Source: Ureibacillus composti
GTDB lineage: Bacteria > Bacillota > Bacilli > Bacillales_A > Planococcaceae
Assembly: GCA_030348875.1 (NCBI GenBank)
Contig: JAUCEP010000002.1
Coordinates: 3,737,001-3,801,000 of the forward strand
DNA length: 64,000 nt
Direction: 5' to 3'
The notes under the pieces are model-generated. The model had not been told where the DNA came from. It did not search any database and saw only the letters and a list, made by a program, of their open reading frames with translations. Of the stretch, positions 32,331 to 41,965 are shown one piece after another (within the stretch, counting starts at the first letter, position 1; every line of letters begins with the position of its first letter). A program made the position numbers and the translations under genes.

Positions 32331-33580
32331 TTGGAAAAAGATGTTCCAGAAGAAGCAAAGAAATTTAGTGCAAGCCTTTATCAGATGCTCCCAAGAATAA
32401 AATTAACCGAGTTACTCATGGATGTTGCTTATTTAACAGGATTTCATGAGCAATTCACTCATGCTTCCTATAATCGAAAGCTAGATAAAGAAGAAACGAT
32501 CATTATCATGGCTGCCCTTTTAGGAATGGGAATGAATATTGGATTGAGTAAGATGGCTGAAGCAACACCCGGACTTACATATAAGCAACTAGCTAATGTA
32601 TCTCAATGGCGCATGTATGAAGATGCAATGAATAAAGCCCGAGCCGTATTAGTAAATTTCCATCACAAATTACAATTGCCTTTCTATTGGGGGACGGTAC
32701 AACATCTTCGTCATATGGTATGAGAATGCAGCTAGGTGTTTCATCACTACATGCAGATGCAAACCCACATTACGGAACTGGAAAAGGAGCCACCATCTAT
32801 CGATTTACAAGTGACCAATTCTCTTCTTACTACACAAAGATTATTCATACTAATTCAAGGGATGCAATTCATGTTTTGGACGGTTTATTGCATCATGAGA
32901 CGGATCTAAACATCGAAGAGCATTATACAGACACAGCCGGTTACACAGACCAAATTTTCGGATTAACCCATTTATTAGGATTTAAATTTACTCCAAGAAT
33001 AAGAGATTTATCGGACTCAAAATTATTTACAATAGATAAAGCATGTGAGTATCCGAAACTAGAAGCCGTTTTATGTGGACAAATAACTATAAAGGTGATT
33101 AAAGAAAATTATGAAGATGTTTTGCGATTAGCTCATTCAATAAGGGAGGGAACTGTTTCAGCAACCCTTATAATGGGGAAACTAGGTTCCTATTCAGGAC
33201 AAAACAGCTTAGCTACAGCCTTACGTGAGATGGGCAGAATAGAAAAAACGATCTTTATTCAGAATTGCATTTCGGATGAATCCTTAAGAAGGAAAATACA
33301 AAAAGGATTGAATAAAGGAGAGGCCATGAATGGATTGGCAAGAGCTTTTTTCTTTGGAAAACAAGGAGAACTTCGGGAGCGAACCATACAGCAGCAATTG
33401 CAAAGAGCCAGTGCGCTAAACATAATTATCAATGCCATCAGTATCTGGAATACCCTACATCTAACAAAAGCAGTTGAATATCAAAAACAGACAGGAAGTT
33501 TTAATGAAGACTTATTGCATCATATGTCACCCCTTGAAAGGCTTTTAGCCATATCAAGGTTTTCAAAAAAATATTCATAG
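32331..33580 (+). pseudogene. Tn3-family transposase remnant
   Basis: Matches the C-terminal catalytic part of Tn3 transposases (about 420 of nearly 1000 residues). The first segment (32331-32723) runs RIKLTELLMDVAYLTGF to KLQLPFYWG; the second (32687-33580) runs DGTTSSSYGMRMQLG, DANPHYGTGKGATIYRF, HYTDTAGYTDQIFGLTHLLG to LLAISRFSKKYS. A run of five G near 32690, where six would keep the frame, separates them. The N-terminal half is missing and no terminal repeats were identified. The only plus-strand gene of the island. Confidence 0.9.
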
Positions 33581-33661
33581 TAACTAAGTTTCGTCATTAT
33601 AAAAATGATCAATATTTAATTTAAAAAATCAAGAAAACTTTGTTAGAAACAGCGTTGTTTA

Positions 33662-34612
33662 CTATTGATTAGCCCATAATTGAAGGTTCTCGAAAACTCC
33701 AGAGGTAATTCTAACCCCAACATTTTTTGGTTTACCATCTCCTGTATGTATTGCCCTTGCGATATTATTCTCTTTTAAATACATAGGCGAGCCACTTTGG
33801 CCACCAGTAGTATCAGCATCATGAAAAGCAAAACCAAGAATAGATAAATCAATAGTTCCAGAGTGCATCCACTGAGTGTATAGCGGTTTATTTGCGTCTG
33901 TTGGATACCCAGTCACTCTTGCAAATTCTCCGCCAAAGTTAGACTCTGTTGCAACTCCATATCCAAAGCTACCGATACTAGCTGGAAAACTTCCAGATAT
34001 TTTAATCGCACCATAATCATTTGATTCTACTTCATTTTCAGTAAATCCTTTTACCGAAAATAGTTTTGTAGATTCAAACGCCCCGTATGGGAAATTATCA
34101 GCACCGTTAGCTCCTGGTCTAACTGTAATTCTAGTAGCCCATCCCCCTTTTGTATGAGAATATACACAATGACCAGCTGTTACAACTGTATTAGTATTTA
34201 TTATAAAACCAGTACATCTATTCGCTTCTCCATTAGGCCATCTAACGTATAGGTATGTAATTGCTCTATGTGGGAATGTCGTAGTATCAGTTACTCTAAC
34301 CCGTCTATCAGTACTCCCAATTAAACCAAGGGGGCTAATTTCAGAGTTTGAATATCGTTCTATATTTGAATTATAGTCTAATTCTTCTTTTAAAACGCCA
34401 TCAACGATTTCATATTCACTTTGAGGCTCTTTAATAGGCATCGAAACATTGCTAATATCCAGTACAACAGCTTCTACCTCCATTTTATTCAAAACGCTTT
34501 TTCCAGTACGCTCAGGCGAAGAAATGGATAGAGTCGAATCATTAGAAACAGGAGTGTGATCAGAAAGGGATTCTGCTTCCGATTGATTGGAGTATAAAAT
34601 ACTAGAAAGCAT
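33662..34612 (-). CDS. Secreted V8-like serine protease (glutamyl endopeptidase type)
   Basis: 316 residues from ATG 34612. The S1B triad is visible: His in VTAGHCVYSH, Asp in ESNDYGAIKI and Ser in TTGGQSGSPMYL, with a pro-region before RVRVTDTTTFPHRAI. The frame continues upstream with KIFKRFSILSLAL, completing a proper signal peptide. There AAGGAG lies nine bases before an ATT codon (34646-34648), where an ATG would be expected. So the protein either starts at ATT or has lost its start codon. A lipoprotein gene lies 28 bp upstream of that ATT in the same direction. Confidence 0.85.
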   Translation of the reverse strand: MLSSILYSNQSEAESLSDHTPVSNDSTLSISSPERTGKSVLNKMEVEAVVLDISNVSMPIKEPQSEYEIVDGVLKEELDYNSNIERYSNSEISPLGLIGSTDRRVRVTDTTTFPHRAITYLYVRWPNGEANRCTGFIINTNTVVTAGHCVYSHTKGGWATRITVRPGANGADNFPYGAFESTKLFSVKGFTENEVESNDYGAIKISGSFPASIGSFGYGVATESNFGGEFARVTGYPTDANKPLYTQWMHSGTIDLSILGFAFHDADTTGGQSGSPMYLKENNIARAIHTGDGKPKNVGVRITSGVFENLQLWANQ

Positions 34613-34675
34613 TAATGCTAATGATAAAATACTAAATCTTTTAAAAATTTTAACCAGCTCCTTATGTATTGTTAT

Positions 34676-34984
34676 TTATTCAGTTTCTATTAATTTTACA
34701 GACTTTGTACTGATACTAGGCGGTGAACTCTCGCGTATAGTGCCTTCATATCCTACTATTACCTTATCCCCTATTCCAAATAATGTATCTGTATTTACAG
34801 ATAAGTCTACAGATACGATAGTTCCAACACTAAAGTCATCATTGTTTTCAATAACACTAACTCTTGCACTTTGTTCATAGATTTCCGTAATTTCACCCTT
34901 TAAAGTACTATCACCTTGACCACAACCAGCAATAAATAAAATGCTTGTTAATATCATAAGTAATATAAGTTTAAATCTCTTCAT
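34676..34984 (-). CDS. DUF3221-like lipoprotein
   Basis: 102 residues. Lipoprotein signal ending FIAGC (Cys21). The mature part is an OB-like small barrel with GEITEIYEQSARVSV and GIGDKVIVGYEGTIRESSPP, similar to the DUF3221 pattern. Probably co-transcribed with the protease gene behind it; whether it acts on the protease is unknown. Confidence 0.6.
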   Translation of the reverse strand: MKRFKLILLMILTSILFIAGCGQGDSTLKGEITEIYEQSARVSVIENNDDFSVGTIVSVDLSVNTDTLFGIGDKVIVGYEGTIRESSPPSISTKSVKLIETE

Positions 34985-35138
34985 AATATCTCTCCTTGTA
35001 TATTAAATTGATACACGCTTAACCTCCAGTTATTATTTTACAATAATGGAATATTGTTACACAAAAGTTTATATCTTTCAACAAATTTTGTCAAAGAGTG
35101 AAATCTAGAATTCTATGATAAGTAGTTCTTGAAAATAA

Positions 35139-35186
35139 AAAATCGTATTTAAAAGGATGTTTCATCCTTTTAAATACGATTTTAAA
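35139..35186 (-). terminator. Strong terminator behind the broken APH-like gene
   Basis: AAAATCGTATTTAAAAGGAT and its complement form a stem of about 21 bp with a three-base loop, with T-rich ends on both strands. Confidence 0.85.
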
Positions 35187-35194
35187 CATTTTGT

Positions 35195-35762
35195 TTAATA
35201 TACATCTTTTTTGTAAACTATATAAAACTCTTTTGTCTTGTATACACCTTTTTTGTCACTAACAACACGAATATCCTTCACTCCAACAAATAATGGGAAA
35301 CCGCCGTTAATTACGAAATCCTCTATTCCTTTTCCTTCGTTTATATCCCATGTTGCAAAATAGATAGAGTAGTTGATCTGATTTAAGGCTTCTTCTAAAA
35401 ATTGATAAGTTTGAGACATATGCTGAAAGACTTGTTCTTTTTCTTTATAATCAGCGATGATATTTCCTTCTTCAATTTCATATTTTTTGTGAATCTTACG
35501 GATAAGGTCTAATACATCATGCCACCAAGATACACCACTTAACCCAATTGAATGAGCTTGAAATCGTGTCATTATCGTATTCGCCTTAAATTGAAATCTT
35601 AGGGGTATCAATTTTTATCACATAGGTTGGTATCTCATAAAAAAGGAGAGTATATAAAACACCATTAGTTGTACCACTTTTTAACCTCTTCACTTCCATA
35701 CCATCATGTATTATCAAACCTTTATTAACTAGAATATCAATCATTTCATTAATTTTTTTCAT
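35195..35762 (-). pseudogene. Broken gene with APH-like N-terminus
   Basis: From ATG 35762 (GAGGATTAACAA before it) a 58-residue frame reads KINEMIDILVNKGLIIHDGM, KRLKSGTTNGVLYTL and YVIKIDTP, like the N-lobe of APH-type phosphotransferases. It stops at 35586. The neighbouring frame continues KANTIMTRFQAHSI, the expected continuation, and then runs to 35195 with a sequence (GVSWWHDVLDLIRKIHKKYE onward) that has none of the APH catalytic motifs. A frameshift plus a deletion or fusion is likely. Confidence 0.5.
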
Positions 35763-35880
35763 TTGTTAATCCTCAATAGTTAATTTTTGTGAAACTTTAT
35801 AAGTTATAAATTAACCATCTTCTTCAACTTTCCTGCTTCATGAGTTTAAGTGTAATCTTTACCACTCTTAGTCATTATTC

Positions 35881-35934
35881 TACACAAATACGTGAAATCG
35901 TTCCTCAACAATCTGGCCCGATTGTGGCATAAGT
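35881..35934 (-). repeat. Island repeat J12, compact form without inner hairpin
   Basis: In gene direction: GCCACAATCGGGCCAGATTG followed by TTGAGGAACG and CACGTATTTGTGTAGAATAAT. The two conserved arms touch directly; the terminator hairpin found between them elsewhere is absent. The tail matches J1. Confidence 0.8.
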
Positions 35935-36002
35935 CTATAAACAATGCTTCGCCGTAATTTCAATACCTCAACAATAAATCTTTAATCCTTTTTAAACAAC
36001 AA

Positions 36003-36040
36003 GAAAAAACGAATTCTATATTCAGAATTCGTTTTTCGTA
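36003..36040 (-). terminator. Terminator of the TrxR-like gene
   Basis: AAAAAACGAATTCT-ATATTC-AGAATTCGTTTTT, with T-runs on both strands. Confidence 0.85.
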
Positions 36041-36149
36041 TATTCTTATACTATTTAACCGGGAACAGCTTCTCAATTTTTTGGAGCTTATGGCTTTTTT
36101 ATATTAGTTAAGTTCTTATTTAGTTGAATCTAAAGGTGTTGAGACGTAA

Positions 36150-37055
36150 TCAAAAGCGTTCCATCGTTAAATCGGTATTTACTGCAAACGCAGCTTTATT
36201 ACCTTTAGCAGCTGAAATCATTAAAGAGGATGGTTTAGATCTTTCTGTTTCTCCTGCAATATATACATTTTTTTGTGTTGTTCTACCGACACCATCTGTA
36301 ATAACTTCTCCATTTTCATGAATATCACAGCCAAGCTTCTCAGCAAATTGATTAGGGCGATAATAAGATGGCGCAACAAATCCAGCCGATCTTAAAATAG
36401 TTTCCCCTGTTTCAAACTCTATTTTTTGTAAGTAACCGTCATTACCTATTAAGTCTTTTATCTTTTCCGATATAATTTGGATATTGTGTTTTTGTAACTC
36501 TGTTTTACCTTCTTTAGATAATTGAACCCCATTCGTTAAGACAACCAAATCCTGGGACCAATTATAAACTAACTTAGTCAAATGCAGAACATGCTCTTCT
36601 TTTTCCGCAATAACTACTAATGGCTTATCTTTTTGCTCCCAGCCATCACAATACGGACAACTAAATAGACTCTTCCCATAAAACTTTCTTATACTTGGTA
36701 TAGAAAATATCTCTTGAATACCGGTAGCGAGTATTATTTTTTCCGAAACAAATTCCTCACTAGTAGATGTTTTGACAGTAAATCGCTCATTACCTATGTC
36801 CTTGATGATTTCAGTAACTGTTGCATTAAAATATGATACGGACGGGTAATTCTCCAATTCTTTTAACGCTATTTCTTTAAACGCTTGTGGTTTTATTCCA
36901 TCTCGAGTAATAAATCCGTGTGACGCTTGTGTCACTCTATTCCTATTCGTTCCATCGTCAAAAAATGCAATGCTTCTCCTAGCCCTACCTAAAGTTAAGC
37001 TAGCACTTAACCCAGAAGGACCTCCACCTATAATAATACAATCAAGGACATTCAT
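36150..37055 (-). CDS. Thioredoxin-reductase-like flavoprotein
   Basis: 301 residues. FAD-binding GGGPSGLSASLTLGR near the N-terminus, second dinucleotide fold around 110-230, redox pair in FSCPYCDGWE and the C-terminal FAD motif TTQKNVYIAGETE. It belongs to the small TrxR-like class that includes gliotoxin-type or bacilliredoxin reductases. In place of the canonical Rossmann motif before residue 150 it has PLVVIAEKEEHVLHLTKL, so NADPH use is uncertain. It marks the right border of the repeat-containing island. Confidence 0.85.
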   Translation of the reverse strand: MNVLDCIIIGGGPSGLSASLTLGRARRSIAFFDDGTNRNRVTQASHGFITRDGIKPQAFKEIALKELENYPSVSYFNATVTEIIKDIGNERFTVKTSTSEEFVSEKIILATGIQEIFSIPSIRKFYGKSLFSCPYCDGWEQKDKPLVVIAEKEEHVLHLTKLVYNWSQDLVVLTNGVQLSKEGKTELQKHNIQIISEKIKDLIGNDGYLQKIEFETGETILRSAGFVAPSYYRPNQFAEKLGCDIHENGEVITDGVGRTTQKNVYIAGETERSKPSSLMISAAKGNKAAFAVNTDLTMERF

Positions 37056-37722
37056 TTTTTTACCTCCGTGTTGATTTGCTTTTTTGAATTATTATTTTTC
37101 AAGAGACTACAACATTTCCCACATACTGGATTTTCTTCTTAGACACAACTATTAAATATGAAAAGATTTACGGTGTGTTTAGCGTCAACAGGAGATATAG
37201 TTAAGAATTCAAAATAAGTTATATCAAATAAAAAAGAATCACTTTATCGTTATTTTTAAAATCACCCTATTTTATATTGATTTATTCAGTTTAATTCCAA
37301 CTAAGCAAAATCTTCACAATGTGCTAAGTGTATGTGGGCAACACATTTGTGATAGAAGGTTTAATTGATTGGCTTGGTCTTCTCTAATTTGGGGACTATT
37401 ATTTTGAAAGGGAATATTATATTTTTAACCAAAGTGAGCTTCGGAATATCAACTTCCAAAAAAATTATTTCTAAGTAGAACAGCGAGGATGATCCGAAAA
37501 GTTTTACTTTTTGTACCGCTTGTTAATTAATCTGAATTCGTAAGGTAATGAAGTAACCCTTAAACAATTTAACTTTATTCCAAATACTCATCAAACTATA
37601 TTAAGGTGAAAATTATGTGCTCTGGATTCTCAAATAATTGTAATTAAACCGATTATAGTAAACATCTTTTCTTCGTGGTTTTTGAGAAGTTGTGCTATAT
37701 TCAAAGTGTCAGGAGTGAGTTC
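37056..37722. other. Non-coding stretch
   Basis: AT-rich, with no gene or repeat recognised. It contains the divergent promoters of the flavoprotein and of the small membrane-anchored protein. Confidence 0.5.
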
Positions 37723-38142
37723 ATGAAAAAGTTTTTAACAATTACAATAATAGTTCTTGTTTTACTCGGAGCAGCTGGCTATGCTGTGTGGCATTTTGGG
37801 ACAAATATCGCTTCAGAAAAAATACTCGAAAAAGTAGAGTCTACCTTAGATGACGAAAATCTAGTAGAACTAAAATCTAATATCGAGAACGATTCGCAAG
37901 TTCAACAAATTGTAAGCGAAGCAGCAACTATTAATCCGGATACACTTCCCTTCCAAACTAAGGAAGAAGCGACACGTGTGTTAATAAAAAAAGTGGGCGT
38001 TAATCGTCTACTTGAAATTCAGGAACAAGCGCAAGCCGGTACAATTAATAAAGAGGAATTATTATCCGAAATGGAAGGTAAACTGTCTGAAGATGAAATT
38101 TCTGCTTTAAAATATGTATTATATAAGGAATTAAATAAATAA
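37723..38142 (+). CDS. Small membrane-anchored protein
   Basis: 139 residues from ATG 37723 (AGGAGTGAG upstream). One N-terminal membrane segment (LTITIIVLVLLGAAGYAVW) and a helical, acidic extracellular part ending EISALKYVLYKELNK. The GVNRLLEIQEQAQAG segment suggests a repeated helical hairpin. No family is assigned. A good terminator follows. Confidence 0.65.
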   Translation: MKKFLTITIIVLVLLGAAGYAVWHFGTNIASEKILEKVESTLDDENLVELKSNIENDSQVQQIVSEAATINPDTLPFQTKEEATRVLIKKVGVNRLLEIQEQAQAGTINKEELLSEMEGKLSEDEISALKYVLYKELNK

Positions 38143-38159
38143 ATAAATCTTGCCATATT

Positions 38160-38197
38160 GACTCGATTCCTATTAAGGGGAATCGGGTCTTTTTTCT
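38160..38197 (+). terminator. Terminator of the preceding gene
   Basis: GACTCGATTCC-TATTAAGG-GGAATCGGGTC followed by TTTTTT. Confidence 0.88.
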
Positions 38198-38261
38198 ATT
38201 AAAAATGCCTTCATAATTATTATATTTGATTATGTGAGAGCACTACTTGATAATATGGAAG

Positions 38262-38336
38262 AGAAATGGGAATAAGCGCTATTCCTTGCTATAGGAAAGC
38301 GCCAATTGTTGTAGATCCGTTATTCAACTAAAGCCA
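38262..38336 (-). repeat. Outlying island-type repeat J13
   Basis: In gene direction: GGCTTTAGTTGAATAACGG, ATCTACAACAATTGGCGC, stem TTTCCTATAGCAAGGAATAG, CGCTTATTCCC. It is the only copy of this repeat family outside the minus-strand gene array. The rest of 38200-38623 shows no gene. Confidence 0.6.
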
Positions 38337-38623
38337 CTGGATTTTTCTAAACGATAGAAAATGTAGATTTTTACCGTTAATAAATTGAAACTGTCTATAT
38401 ATACAGATTTTCATTCCAAAAGTCTTCTTGAGATATGTTTATACCTATTCATAATAAAGACAATATTTAAAGGGATATCCACGAAATGTTGATCTCACAG
38501 CGTTATTTAAAACTAATATGTATAGTTCAATTATTTTCTATTTACTTATATTTTAGATGCTGACAATAATAAATCTTAACATTACACTTGCTAAATTTTC
38601 AGTAGACTGAGAGAACCTAAATC

Positions 38624-39226
38624 TTAAATACGTCCATAACTAGTAAAATGTGATTTCCAGTAACTAGATTGAACAGATGCAATATTTACATTTGATCCAC
38701 TGGCACTAATCATTTGACCCTTACCTAGATAAATGCCTACATGAGAAACACCTGGTTTATACGTATTACTGAAGAATACTAAATCCCCAACCTGTGGAGA
38801 AGTAACTTTTTTAGCCATATTATAATAGCCTGCTGCTGTGTTGCGGCTAATTGATTTTCCTGCATTTTTATATACATAATAAACAAAACCTGAACAATCA
38901 AATCCAGATGTTGTAGTTCCTCCGAATACGTAAGGTACACCAAGATAATTCTTCGCTACACTTACCACTTTAGAATTGGTTGTTGATGTTGAAGTAGTAG
39001 ATGCTGTGCCATTAATCTTTAATTTTTGGCCAACTTTAATGAGGGTTGATCTCAATCCATTTAATTTCATAATTTCTGTGTATGTCGTACCATATTGTTT
39101 TGCTATACCTGATAATGTATCATTGCTTTTCACGGTATATGTAGCTGCAGATGCACCAGATGCCGTTGAAAGTAATAGGGATGTACATAAAGTTATTGAT
39201 GCTACAGTTTTTACTAATTTATTCAT
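38624..39226 (-). CDS. LysM-NlpC/P60 cell-wall D,L-endopeptidase
   Basis: 200 residues. Signal peptide ([20 protein letters not shown]), one LysM domain ([29 protein letters not shown], residues about 29-72), a Thr/Ser linker and a C-terminal NlpC/P60 domain. The catalytic Cys is in [14 protein letters not shown], His in [10 protein letters not shown], and the third polar residue is expected shortly after ISASGSNVN. Secreted; cleaves D-Glu-mesoDAP bonds as LytE/CwlS-type enzymes do. Confidence 0.93.
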   Translation of the reverse strand: MNKLVKTVASITLCTSLLLSTASGASAATYTVKSNDTLSGIAKQYGTTYTEIMKLNGLRSTLIKVGQKLKINGTASTTSTSTTNSKVVSVAKNYLGVPYVFGGTTTSGFDCSGFVYYVYKNAGKSISRNTAAGYYNMAKKVTSPQVGDLVFFSNTYKPGVSHVGIYLGKGQMISASGSNVNIASVQSSYWKSHFTSYGRI

Positions 39227-39871
39227 AATAAAACTAAACCTCTTATATTTAATGTTTTTGTGAAATTATTTCTTTGTCAGATAAATAGTACCAAAAAATA
39301 TATTACATTTTTATTACAGTACGGTTAAATAAAAAAGTCTATACTACAACAAAACTATTACATGTTACATCACTCAAAACATAGTTAGGGTGAAACTAAT
39401 ACAATAAATCGTTGTGATTTAAAAAACAAAATCATTATATAAATATCATTCATTTAAAAAAAGTGGGACGTGAAAAAATCCTGTATATTAACACAGGATT
39501 ATAAAATTCAAAATATGTTCTGAAGTTTTCCTCCTTGTGCGATTTTTTTAGAAGAACTTAATTTTCATAATTTAGCTTAAAAAGATAATAAATTTTTTAT
39601 GCCCCAAATTACGGCCTCCCTAATTTCGTATTACTCCTTTTGAACCATCCTATCGCCTCTAATTACCAATTAAACTACCAAATCACACTATCTACGTGTT
39701 ACAAATATCTATAAATACTAAGTCAAATAAGAGAGAATTAATAAAAAAATATATTCTGATGTATTAATAAAATGATCTCCCACTTTAATAAAATAGAATT
39801 AACGTGATTAATATTTTCAAAGACTGGATAGAATTGTGATATATAAAAATATTTGTTGGAGGTTATTAAAT
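39227..39871. other. Non-coding stretch with a small hairpin
   Basis: AATCCTGT-ATATTAAC-ACAGGATT at 39477-39500 repeats almost exactly the hairpin at 40585-40608. Nothing else is recognised. Confidence 0.5.
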
Positions 39872-40324
39872 ATGACTAAAATACAAGTTAAAGATATGAA
39901 CATGATTGAAGGACACACTATTGAATGTAATGGAAATGTATGTTTTTGTGGGGAACGAATATTTTTCACGGAGGAAATGTTGCAAAATAACATCATCATA
40001 GTAGACACAACACGCGAAATGGAAATAGAAGAAGGGATAGTTACTAATCAGACAATTGAAATCCTTTATGCTAACGATCTCTATTCACAACAAATTTTGC
40101 TTTATCATGGACCAAATTTGAAAGATATGTTTAATAGTCTATTAAAGAAAGAGATTGCGACACAATTTACAGAAAATACAATCCAGAATTTCATGTTGAA
40201 TATGGTAGCTCTTTCGGAGTCGAATATGATTTCAGTTGATTTATTTGATTACTATGAGGCTATTGAAGTAAAAGAAATTATTACAAACAAAATCAACACT
40301 ATCAAACAGTATTTAACAAATTAA
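39872..40324 (+). CDS. Hypothetical protein
   Basis: 150 residues from ATG 39872 (GGAGG nine bases upstream). The N-terminal 25 residues include EGHTIECNGNVCFCGERIFF with three cysteines. The rest is helical and acidic (MLQNNIIIVDTTREMEIEEG). No family recognised, no membrane segment. A terminator-like hairpin (CCCC-TTATTT-GGGG then T6) lies at about 40479-40499. Confidence 0.6.
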   Translation: MTKIQVKDMNMIEGHTIECNGNVCFCGERIFFTEEMLQNNIIIVDTTREMEIEEGIVTNQTIEILYANDLYSQQILLYHGPNLKDMFNSLLKKEIATQFTENTIQNFMLNMVALSESNMISVDLFDYYEAIEVKEIITNKINTIKQYLTN

Positions 40325-40478
40325 TATAGTATTGGTTATATATAAGTTGTTGTGTAGTACATCTTCCTTTGATTCTTTAGCAGGCTGATAATATTCTGAA
40401 TCAGCATAGTTAATGTTGTAGATGTTAGAAATTACATTGAAAAAAGAAAAAACATGGAAACAACTTTTAAATTTAGTC

Positions 40479-40499
40479 CCCTTATTTGGGGATTTTTTA
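40479..40499 (+). terminator. Terminator after the hypothetical gene
   Basis: Short GC stem CCCC/GGGG with an AT loop, followed by ATTTTTT. Confidence 0.55.
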
Positions 40500-40584
40500 C
40501 CTAATTTAATTCAAAAAATCTTCTCCTATAAAACGAATGGAGGCGCAGCAAATTCATCCTCATAGCTCATTCCTGGAATAGAAA

Positions 40585-40612
40585 AATCCTGTAGATTAAC
40601 ACAGGATTTTTA
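40585..40612 (-). terminator. Terminator of the glycerate kinase gene
   Basis: AATCCTGT-AGATTAAC-ACAGGATT with T-runs on both strands, 65 bp behind the stop. Confidence 0.7.
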
Positions 40613-40674
40613 ATCAAACCTTTTCATTAACATCTTGCCCTTTAATTTGTAGCGAGTACTACAAATAGCTCCCC

Positions 40675-41802
40675 TTAATCTACTAATTTACTAAAAGTTT
40701 CATAAGCCCTTTGGGACAAATATTTAGCTGCTTCCCTCATTGCCATATCGGGTGTAATTGAATCATTCACTACTGATACAACCTCTTCAAAATGTTGAGC
40801 CAATATTTCTTTAACATGTTCATCAATACAGCCCGAGATTAATATTGTAGGAATACCAAGTTCTTTTGCACTATGTAATACTCCCATTGGTGCTTTCCCA
40901 TGCAATGTTTGGCGATCTGATTTTCCTTCTCCCGTTATAATAATCCGCGCATCCTGTACTTTCTCACGATACTTCATGACATCTAGAACAAGATGAATCC
41001 CTTGTTGGAATTTCCCGTTAAGGAATGCAATTAATGCGCCTCCCATACCACCTGCTGCTCCTGCTCCTTGATAGTCATGCAACCGGATTCCTTTTTCAGC
41101 TTCTACAACATTTGCCCAATGAGTTAGTGCTTGATCAAAATACTTAATCTCCTCAGCTTTTACCCCTTTTTGTGGACCAAAGATTGCAGTTGCCCCATAC
41201 TCCCCAACTAAAGGATTATCTACGTCACATGCAATGGCAATGTTCGATTCTTCTAATCTTGTATCCCAATTTGTAAAATCCAATCTTCTTACTTCATATA
41301 ATCCATCAATTGATTTTTGTACATCATGGCCATCTTCATCTAATAAACGTAAGCCTAATGCTCTTAACATCCCAACACCCGCATCATTTGTCGCACTTCC
41401 GCCAATACAAATGATAAAGTCCCTAAACCCTTGATCTAATGCCGTCCGAATAAGTTGTCCAGTTCCGAAAGATGAGGCAATTCTTGGATTTCTTTCATCA
41501 GGATCCAATAATGCGATACCAGAAGCGGAAGCCATTTCAATGACACAAGTGGATTGATTGCCAAGTACGCCGAAGGAAGCCTCTATTTCACGGCCAACTG
41601 GGTCAAGTACCGACGTTTTCACAATGTGACCGTTTGTTGCTAAGACGAGGGCGTCCATCGTTCCTTCTCCGCCATCTGCAACTGGCAACAAAACCGTTTC
41701 TATTTCTGAATTTACTTGCTTAATCCCCTGTTCAATGGCTTGTGCTGCTTCTAGTGCTGTTAATGTACCTTTAAATGAGTCTGGACTTATTACAACTTTC
41801 AT
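40675..41802 (-). CDS. Glycerate kinase (GK-II/GlxK family)
   Basis: 375 residues from ATG 41802 (AAAGGAGAATAAGA upstream). It phosphorylates D-glycerate with ATP. Family motifs: VVISPDSFKGTLTALEAAQAI at the N-terminus, VADGGEGTMDAL, CIGGSATNDAGVGMLRALG and GEGKSDRQTLHGKAP. Length normal. It stands alone, so the source of glycerate (glyoxylate, glucarate or serine metabolism) cannot be told from context. Confidence 0.93.
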   Translation of the reverse strand: MKVVISPDSFKGTLTALEAAQAIEQGIKQVNSEIETVLLPVADGGEGTMDALVLATNGHIVKTSVLDPVGREIEASFGVLGNQSTCVIEMASASGIALLDPDERNPRIASSFGTGQLIRTALDQGFRDFIICIGGSATNDAGVGMLRALGLRLLDEDGHDVQKSIDGLYEVRRLDFTNWDTRLEESNIAIACDVDNPLVGEYGATAIFGPQKGVKAEEIKYFDQALTHWANVVEAEKGIRLHDYQGAGAAGGMGGALIAFLNGKFQQGIHLVLDVMKYREKVQDARIIITGEGKSDRQTLHGKAPMGVLHSAKELGIPTILISGCIDEHVKEILAQHFEEVVSVVNDSITPDMAMREAAKYLSQRAYETFSKLVD

Positions 41803-41965
41803 TCTTATTCTCCTTTCCTTTAATCGCTTACAATCATTATAATGACAAACTATGGAAAATAGCATTATAGTAGGGTTTAAAAAACATCGAGTTCACCTAT
41901 ATTTAAACTCGATGTTTTCCAGCACTTGGTTGGAATTAGAAGTTTAAGAACGTCTACGCTAATCC

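Noticed and set aside
17401..36150. Prophage
   Set aside because: A tyrosine recombinase is present, but no phage structural, lysis or replication gene occurs in the island.
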